This document shows, piece after piece, positions 23,116 to 26,439 of a stretch of 26,439 nucleotides of DNA. Source of the DNA: an uncultured Ruminococcus sp. (GTDB taxonomy: Bacteria; Bacillota; Clostridia; Oscillospirales; CAG-272). Position numbers and translations under genes: made by a program. The notes under the pieces are model-generated. The model saw nothing but the letters and a program-made list of their open reading frames with translations. It made no database searches and was not told where the DNA came from. The DNA is taken from NCBI GenBank assembly GCA_902797495.1, contig CADBTH010000117.1, positions 1-26,439 of the forward strand. Reading direction: 5' to 3'. Position 1 is the first letter of the stretch. Each line of letters begins with the position of its first letter.

Positions 23116-24054
23116 TTATATCTTCTCCGCTGCCCTCAGCTTTGCGCTTCGAGAGCGCGGATTCTCTTTCAGTTCCTCATCCGACGGAAGCGTCGGTTTC
23201 TTTCCGAGAAGCTTTACCTGCGGCCGCTTGCCGCACACGCAGACCGGAAAGCTCTTCGGGCACTCGCACGGATCCGCGAGATGCACCAACGTCTGTTTGA
23301 CTATCCTGTCCTCTCCCGAGTGGAAAGTGATGATCGCCGCCCGTCCTCCGGGAGCCATTCTCTCTATCGCCGCTTCTATCGACGGCTTTATAACGGAAAG
23401 TTCCGCATTGACTTCTATCCTTATCGCCTGGAACGTTCTCTTCGCGGGATGCTGCGCTTCCCTCTTTCTCGAAGAGACCGGTATGGACGAGGTTATGATT
23501 TCAGAGAGCTGAAGAGTAGTTTCGATCTCGCCCTGCTCTCTCGCCTTCGCTATGTTGTACGCGATCTTCGAGGCGAACCGCTCTTCTCCGTAATCCGAGA
23601 TTATCCTTGCCAGCTCCTTTTCGGAGTAACCGTTCACGACGTCCTTGGCGGACAGCGCGCCGGACTTGTCCATCCTCATGTCGAGGGGCGCGTCGTGCAT
23701 ATAGGAGAAACCTCGTTCCGCGTCGTCGAGCTGATGCGACGAAACTCCGAGATCCCAGAGCGCGCCGTCTATTTTGTCGATACCGAGCTCGTCGAGCGCG
23801 AGGGCGATATCGGAGAAATTCGATTTAACTACGGTGCACTTGTCCTTGTACTGCGCGAGCCTTTCGGTGCACGCCGCTATCGCGTCGTCGTCCCGGTCGA
23901 GGCAGATCAGTCTCGATCCCTCGGGAAGTCTCTTTGCTATCTCGAGCGAATGTCCTCCTCCGCCCGCGGTGCAGTCAACGAATATACCCCCCCGTTCCGG
24001 GGCAAGCGCCGCCATACACTCGCGAAGCATTACGGAGTAGTGTTTGAATTCCAT
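23116..24054 (-). CDS. rsmH: RsmH, 16S rRNA C1402 N4-methyltransferase
   Basis: The protein has 312 residues from the preferred start (MEFKHYSVMLRECMAAL), the normal family length. It methylates N4 of cytidine 1402 in 16S rRNA using S-adenosylmethionine. Motifs are DCTAGGGGHS (the cofactor loop, about 27-36), DLGVSSHQLD, LDMRMD, and QHPAKRTFQAIRIEVN. The usual FHSLEDR motif reads FHSGEDRIVK, a Leu-to-Gly change. The open frame extends 24 codons upstream into mraZ, but that sequence is basic and unlike the family, and the ATG at 24054 lies two bases after the mraZ stop. No ribosome-binding site is evident there, suggesting coupling to mraZ translation. Confidence 0.95.
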   Translation of the reverse strand: MEFKHYSVMLRECMAALAPERGGIFVDCTAGGGGHSLEIAKRLPEGSRLICLDRDDDAIAACTERLAQYKDKCTVVKSNFSDIALALDELGIDKIDGALWDLGVSSHQLDDAERGFSYMHDAPLDMRMDKSGALSAKDVVNGYSEKELARIISDYGEERFASKIAYNIAKAREQGEIETTLQLSEIITSSIPVSSRKREAQHPAKRTFQAIRIEVNAELSVIKPSIEAAIERMAPGGRAAIITFHSGEDRIVKQTLVHLADPCECPKSFPVCVCGKRPQVKLLGKKPTLPSDEELKENPRSRSAKLRAAEKI

Positions 24055-24056
24055 CG

Positions 24057-24491
24057 TTACAGATCGTTTTCGGAAAGTACGTCGATGACTTCTTCTTCGT
24101 CGTAGTTTTCGTTGAGCTTGCTCCATCTGTCGGGCGACCAGATCTCAGCCTTCGTGCCGCATCCGACTATGACCGCTTTGTCGGTGAGTCCCGCGTGCTC
24201 CATGAACTTCGGCGGGATAAGTATCCTTCCCTGAGAATCGAGCGGAACTTCAGCCGCCCATCCGAACAGACGCCTCAGAACGTTTCTGTTTTTCGTACCG
24301 GAGAGCTTTTCAAGAACGCGTTCCTTGTACTCTTCCCATCCGTCGACGGTCATCAGGTAGAGGTTTCCTTCCGGCCACATACGGAGGACGACGGAGGAAC
24401 CTACGAACTCTCTGTATTTAGCGGGTAAAAACATTCTCGACTTCGAGTCAATGGTATGTTCGAATTCATTGGTGAATTCACTTGCAGACAT
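24057..24491 (-). CDS. mraZ: MraZ, division cluster transcriptional regulator
   Basis: The protein has 144 residues, the standard length. It contains two SpoVT-AbrB-like half-domains, each with the family core D-S-[KQ]-[SG]-R: DSKSRMFLPAKYREF near residue 12 and DSQGRILIPPKFMEHAGL near 90. MraZ forms ring oligomers and binds direct repeats upstream of its own gene to control the division cluster. The open frame reaches a TTG at 24515, but that extension encodes the ribosome-binding site itself (AAAGGAGG, 24502-24509), so the ATG at 24491 is the start. It is first in the division cluster and is followed immediately by rsmH. Confidence 0.96.
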   Translation of the reverse strand: MSASEFTNEFEHTIDSKSRMFLPAKYREFVGSSVVLRMWPEGNLYLMTVDGWEEYKERVLEKLSGTKNRNVLRRLFGWAAEVPLDSQGRILIPPKFMEHAGLTDKAVIVGCGTKAEIWSPDRWSKLNENYDEEEVIDVLSENDL

Positions 24492-24524
24492 CCGTACGGT
24501 CCCTCCTTTCCTCAAAGCTCATGA

Positions 24525-24564
24525 AAAAACTTTTAAACCACTTTGCACCACTTCGATTTACTTT
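24525..24564 (-). promoter_or_regulatory. MraZ operator: four contiguous 10-bp units
   Basis: Reading the minus strand towards mraZ, four back-to-back 10-mers are AAAGTAAATC, GAAGTGGTGC, AAAGTGGTTT and AAAAGTTTTT. The two central ones are strong copies and the outer two weaker. In mollicutes and other bacteria MraZ binds AAAGTG[TG]-type boxes repeated every 10 bp. The array lies in the leader between the promoter and the ribosome-binding site, so bound MraZ would block early elongation. Confidence 0.7.
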
Positions 24565-24588
24565 TGGTGTTAAATCGGTGTTGAACAT

Positions 24589-24617
24589 ATTATAATACAT
24601 ATCATAAGAAATTGCAA
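24589..24617 (-). promoter_or_regulatory. SigA-type promoter of the mraZ operon
   Basis: On the minus strand TTGCAA (24612-24617) and TATAAT (24589-24594) are separated by 17 bp. The predicted start is near 24582, about 90 nt upstream of the mraZ ATG and just before the MraZ boxes. Confidence 0.75.
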
Positions 24618-24673
24618 GAGTTTTAATGAACTTTTTTTACAAAAAATAAAAATATTTTCGGCATTTCCCTATC

Positions 24674-24784
24674 TCAGCCCACCACTTTCGCAAAACTGCT
24701 GCCGAAAGCCGTCGATATCTTGTACACACCGTCGCGCGAACTCACAAAATATACAATTTTTCCGTCTTTTGAAGTCGTTTTTTC
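24674..24784 (-). other. short open frame with coding-like composition, possible gene remnant
   Basis: In the 357-bp coaD-mraZ gap a 36-codon open stretch on the minus strand reads KTTSKDGKIVYFVSSRDGVY and then KISTAFGSSFAKVVG before a stop. The G+C-rich codons and regular hydrophobic spacing look like the end of a protein rather than random A+T-rich spacer. It lacks an ATG and a ribosome-binding site and abuts the coaD terminator, so it could be the 3' end of a deleted gene or chance. The remainder of the gap holds only the coaD terminator, A+T-rich sequence, and the mraZ promoter and operator. Confidence 0.25.
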
Positions 24785-24787
24785 TCA

Positions 24788-24826
24788 CAAAAAAACAGCG
24801 CCTCCGGCAAATTGCCGGAGGCGCTG
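24788..24826 (-). terminator. strong intrinsic terminator of uvrC-rsmD-coaD
   Basis: CAGCGCCTCCGGCAA and TTGCCGGAGGCGCTG (24796-24826) form an almost uninterrupted 14-15-bp stem with a minimal loop; on the minus strand it is followed by seven T residues. It lies 22 bp after the coaD stop. Confidence 0.9.
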
Positions 24827-24848
24827 ATGACGCCGATCCGATATTATC

Positions 24849-25340
24849 TTACTTTTTCAGTTTATTGATGATCTCTATCGCCGCAGGAGGAACGGAACCC
24901 TCGAGCGGGAAGCCGTACGCGATACATCCTCTGACGTAAGTCGAGCTGATATAGGCGTACTTTTCATCGGCGAAAAGAGACACCGTCTCGATACCCGGGC
25001 AGAGCGACTCCGTCTGTCTTGCGAGTATCTTTTCGTAGTCGAAGTCGGACGCGTTCCTGATACCTTTGACTATTATGCGCGCGCCGATCTTTCGGCAATA
25101 TTCGAAAACGGGTCTTTCCGATACTGCGCAGACGACCGTTCCGGAAAGGTCCTCTTCTTCCACCGCCGCCTTCAGCATCTCAAGCCTCTCATCCTCGGTG
25201 AACGCAGTCTTCTTCTCGGGATTGCGCGCGACCAGAACGTGGACCTCGTCAAAGAGCGCGCACGCCCTCTTTATCACGTCGATATGTCCGACGGTCACGG
25301 GATCGAAAGTCCCGGAAAAAACCGCAACGTTTTTCTTCAT
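24849..25340 (-). CDS. coaD: CoaD, phosphopantetheine adenylyltransferase
   Basis: The protein has 163 residues, the usual length. It converts 4'-phosphopantetheine and ATP to dephospho-CoA, the penultimate step of CoA synthesis. The nucleotidyltransferase motif SGTFDPVTVGHIDVIKRA near the N-terminus contains the T/HxGH-type signature (VGHID). IVKGIRNASDFDYE corresponds to the family RGIR/RAVTDFEYE segment, and YISSTYVR to the ISSS.VR motif. Its ATG overlaps the rsmD stop by four bases (ATGA), so it is translationally coupled. rsmD-coaD pairing is widespread in bacteria. Confidence 0.97.
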   Translation of the reverse strand: MKKNVAVFSGTFDPVTVGHIDVIKRACALFDEVHVLVARNPEKKTAFTEDERLEMLKAAVEEEDLSGTVVCAVSERPVFEYCRKIGARIIVKGIRNASDFDYEKILARQTESLCPGIETVSLFADEKYAYISSTYVRGCIAYGFPLEGSVPPAAIEIINKLKK

Positions 25341-25972
25341 AGCTTCGTCTCCTCCCGTCTCACGGTCAGCAGAGTCACTCTGCTTCTCCCGTATCTCGTA
25401 CTTTTTACAACTGTAAAAGAGTCCATCAGCTCCGCGTCGCCCCGGAAAACGTCCTTCAGCACGTCCGCCGCGTCATCGCGAGCCTCTCTTTTCTTCTTTT
25501 TGCGCTCCGCTTCTTCGGTATCGGTCTCGCATACGACCGTACCGCCGTCCCTCAGTGCGCCGGACGAGAGTATCAGCCTCAGAGCGTCGGTCATGCACGG
25601 AGTGTTGTACGGAGGGTCGAGGAAAATTATATCGTACGGCTCCGTGAATTTTCCGTTTTTAAGGTACGCGGAAAAATCCATTACCGCGATCCTCGCTCTG
25701 TCCTTGAGCCTCGTTTTCGCGGCGTTTTTCAGAATGATATCGACCGCGTCTCTCGACGAATCGATGAACGTCGCGGACGACGCGCCGCGGCTGAGCGCCT
25801 CGAGTCCGAGCTGACCGCTTCCCGCGAACAGATCGAGTACGCGCCTTCCCTCGATATCGAACTGGATCATTGAAAAGAGCGCCTCCTTGACCCTCTCAGC
25901 GGTAGGTCTTGTCTCCTCGCCGGGCAGTGTTTCGAGCGCGATCCCTCTCGCGCTTCCCGTGATTATCCTCAT
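25337..25972 (-). CDS. rsmD: RsmD, 16S rRNA G966 N2-methyltransferase
   Basis: The protein has 211 residues. It methylates N2 of guanine 966 in 16S rRNA. Motifs are MRIITGSARGIAL, RPTAERVKEALFSMI, the cofactor loop DLFAGSGQLGLEALSRG, and the catalytic LDPPYN. It is some 20-25 residues longer than typical because of a highly charged insertion near the C-terminus (EEAERKKKKREARDDAADVL, about 152-171), between a beta strand and the final YGRSRVTLL strand. It overlaps uvrC upstream by an ATGA junction and coaD downstream in the same way. Confidence 0.95.
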   Translation of the reverse strand: MRIITGSARGIALETLPGEETRPTAERVKEALFSMIQFDIEGRRVLDLFAGSGQLGLEALSRGASSATFIDSSRDAVDIILKNAAKTRLKDRARIAVMDFSAYLKNGKFTEPYDIIFLDPPYNTPCMTDALRLILSSGALRDGGTVVCETDTEEAERKKKKREARDDAADVLKDVFRGDAELMDSFTVVKSTRYGRSRVTLLTVRREETKL

Positions 25973-26439
25973 TTTTTCTCCTTCTTCAGACCGTCATAGT
26001 AGCGGACGATGTTTTCCGCGTCTTTTTTACTTATTCCTTTTATGGACGACAGCTCCGCGACCCCCGCCGTCGGCACGTCGACGTCGGCAGAAGCCGCGAG
26101 CAATATCTTCGCTTTCTTCGGGCCGATCCCGTCGATTTTTTCGAATCCGGACGTCTTGATCGTTTTCAGCTTCGCCGCCTTCATCTTCGAGATCGTGAAG
26201 CGGTGGACCTCCTCCTGAAGCTTATAGATGAACCTGAAGAGCCCGACGTCCCTTGCGATACTGATCTCCTCGACGTCGCTCACGAGCGCCCTCGTCTTGT
26301 GGAACTGATCCTTGACCATTCCGTAGATCGGCACGTCGACTCCGAGCCTTTCCGCGACCTCCCTCACCGTTCTCACGTGAGTCATGCCGCCGTCGAGCAG
26401 GATGAGATCGGGCAGTACCGAGAACGACTCGTCGTCGCC
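25969..26439 (-). CDS. uvrC: UvrC, nucleotide excision repair endonuclease subunit, C-terminal part
   Basis: The gene enters from the right edge, so only the last 156 residues are present. The frame is open from the edge and reads LPDLILLDGG (the RNase H-like nuclease domain that makes the 5' incision), followed by YGMVKDQFHKTRALV, corresponding to the family KDDxHRTR segment, and FRFIYKLQEEVHRFTI. The C-terminus has the paired helix-hairpin-helix DNA-binding motifs, IDGIGPKKAKILL and IKGISKKDAENIV. With UvrA and UvrB it excises bulky DNA lesions. It is the first visible gene of a tightly overlapping uvrC-rsmD-coaD unit. Confidence 0.95.
   Translation of the reverse strand, partial: GDDESFSVLPDLILLDGGMTHVRTVREVAERLGVDVPIYGMVKDQFHKTRALVSDVEEISIARDVGLFRFIYKLQEEVHRFTISKMKAAKLKTIKTSGFEKIDGIGPKKAKILLAASADVDVPTAGVAELSSIKGISKKDAENIVRYYDGLKKEKK

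Noticed and set aside
24055..24126. Upstream extension of RsmH by 24 residues
   Set aside because: It overlaps the end of mraZ, is a basic frame shadow, and the ATG right after the mraZ stop gives the standard RsmH N-terminus.

Overview
The window is about 26.4 kb of chromosome from an endospore-forming Gram-positive bacterium, most likely an uncultured Clostridia-type Firmicute. The evidence is a GPR spore protease gene next to spoIIP, a mraZ-to-ftsZ division and cell-wall (dcw) cluster in Firmicute order, a MurE with the DNPR motif expected for meso-diaminopimelate, a DUF4364 protein, a SigH-like sigma factor and a BspA-type leucine-rich repeat protein. No plasmid, phage, insertion sequence or CRISPR signature is visible. 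Coding regions are G+C-rich, while promoters and intergenic gaps are A+T-rich.

Right to left on the minus strand: uvrC (cut by the right edge), rsmD and coaD overlap by ATGA junctions and end at a strong terminator. A 357-bp gap follows with the mraZ promoter and a four-unit, 10-bp-periodic MraZ operator. Then come mraZ, rsmH and ftsL, a strong terminator, a class B penicillin-binding protein with its own promoter-like element, murE, murF, mraY, ftsW, murG, ftsQ, and ftsZ on its own promoter. These genes make UDP-MurNAc-pentapeptide, lipid I and lipid II, then polymerise and cross-link septal wall. murD, murC, murB and ftsA are not in the cluster. Beyond ftsZ lie a secreted leucine-rich repeat protein with a consensus promoter and an ABC exporter.

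The centre-left holds the only plus-strand genes: gpr, spoIIP and a type II pantothenate kinase (coaW), which ends at a terminator shared with the convergent ABC exporter. Candidate sporulation-sigma promoters precede gpr (SigG-like) and spoIIP (SigE-like). At the left end, minus strand, are an orphan oligopeptide-binding lipoprotein, a DUF4364 protein, a SigH-like sigma factor, a degenerate tRNA-like element and the start of a zinc-ribbon protein cut by the left edge.

Most of the window is well-known biology. The points most worth a second look are the MraZ operator, the terminator plus SigE-like promoter splitting ftsL from a SpoVD-like PBP, the unusual FtsZ C-terminus together with long basic tails on FtsL, FtsW and FtsQ, and the shortened tRNA-like element. 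I did not find convincing evidence of a wholly new multi-gene system. Promoter, operator and terminator calls were made by eye against family consensus sequences and are inferences.
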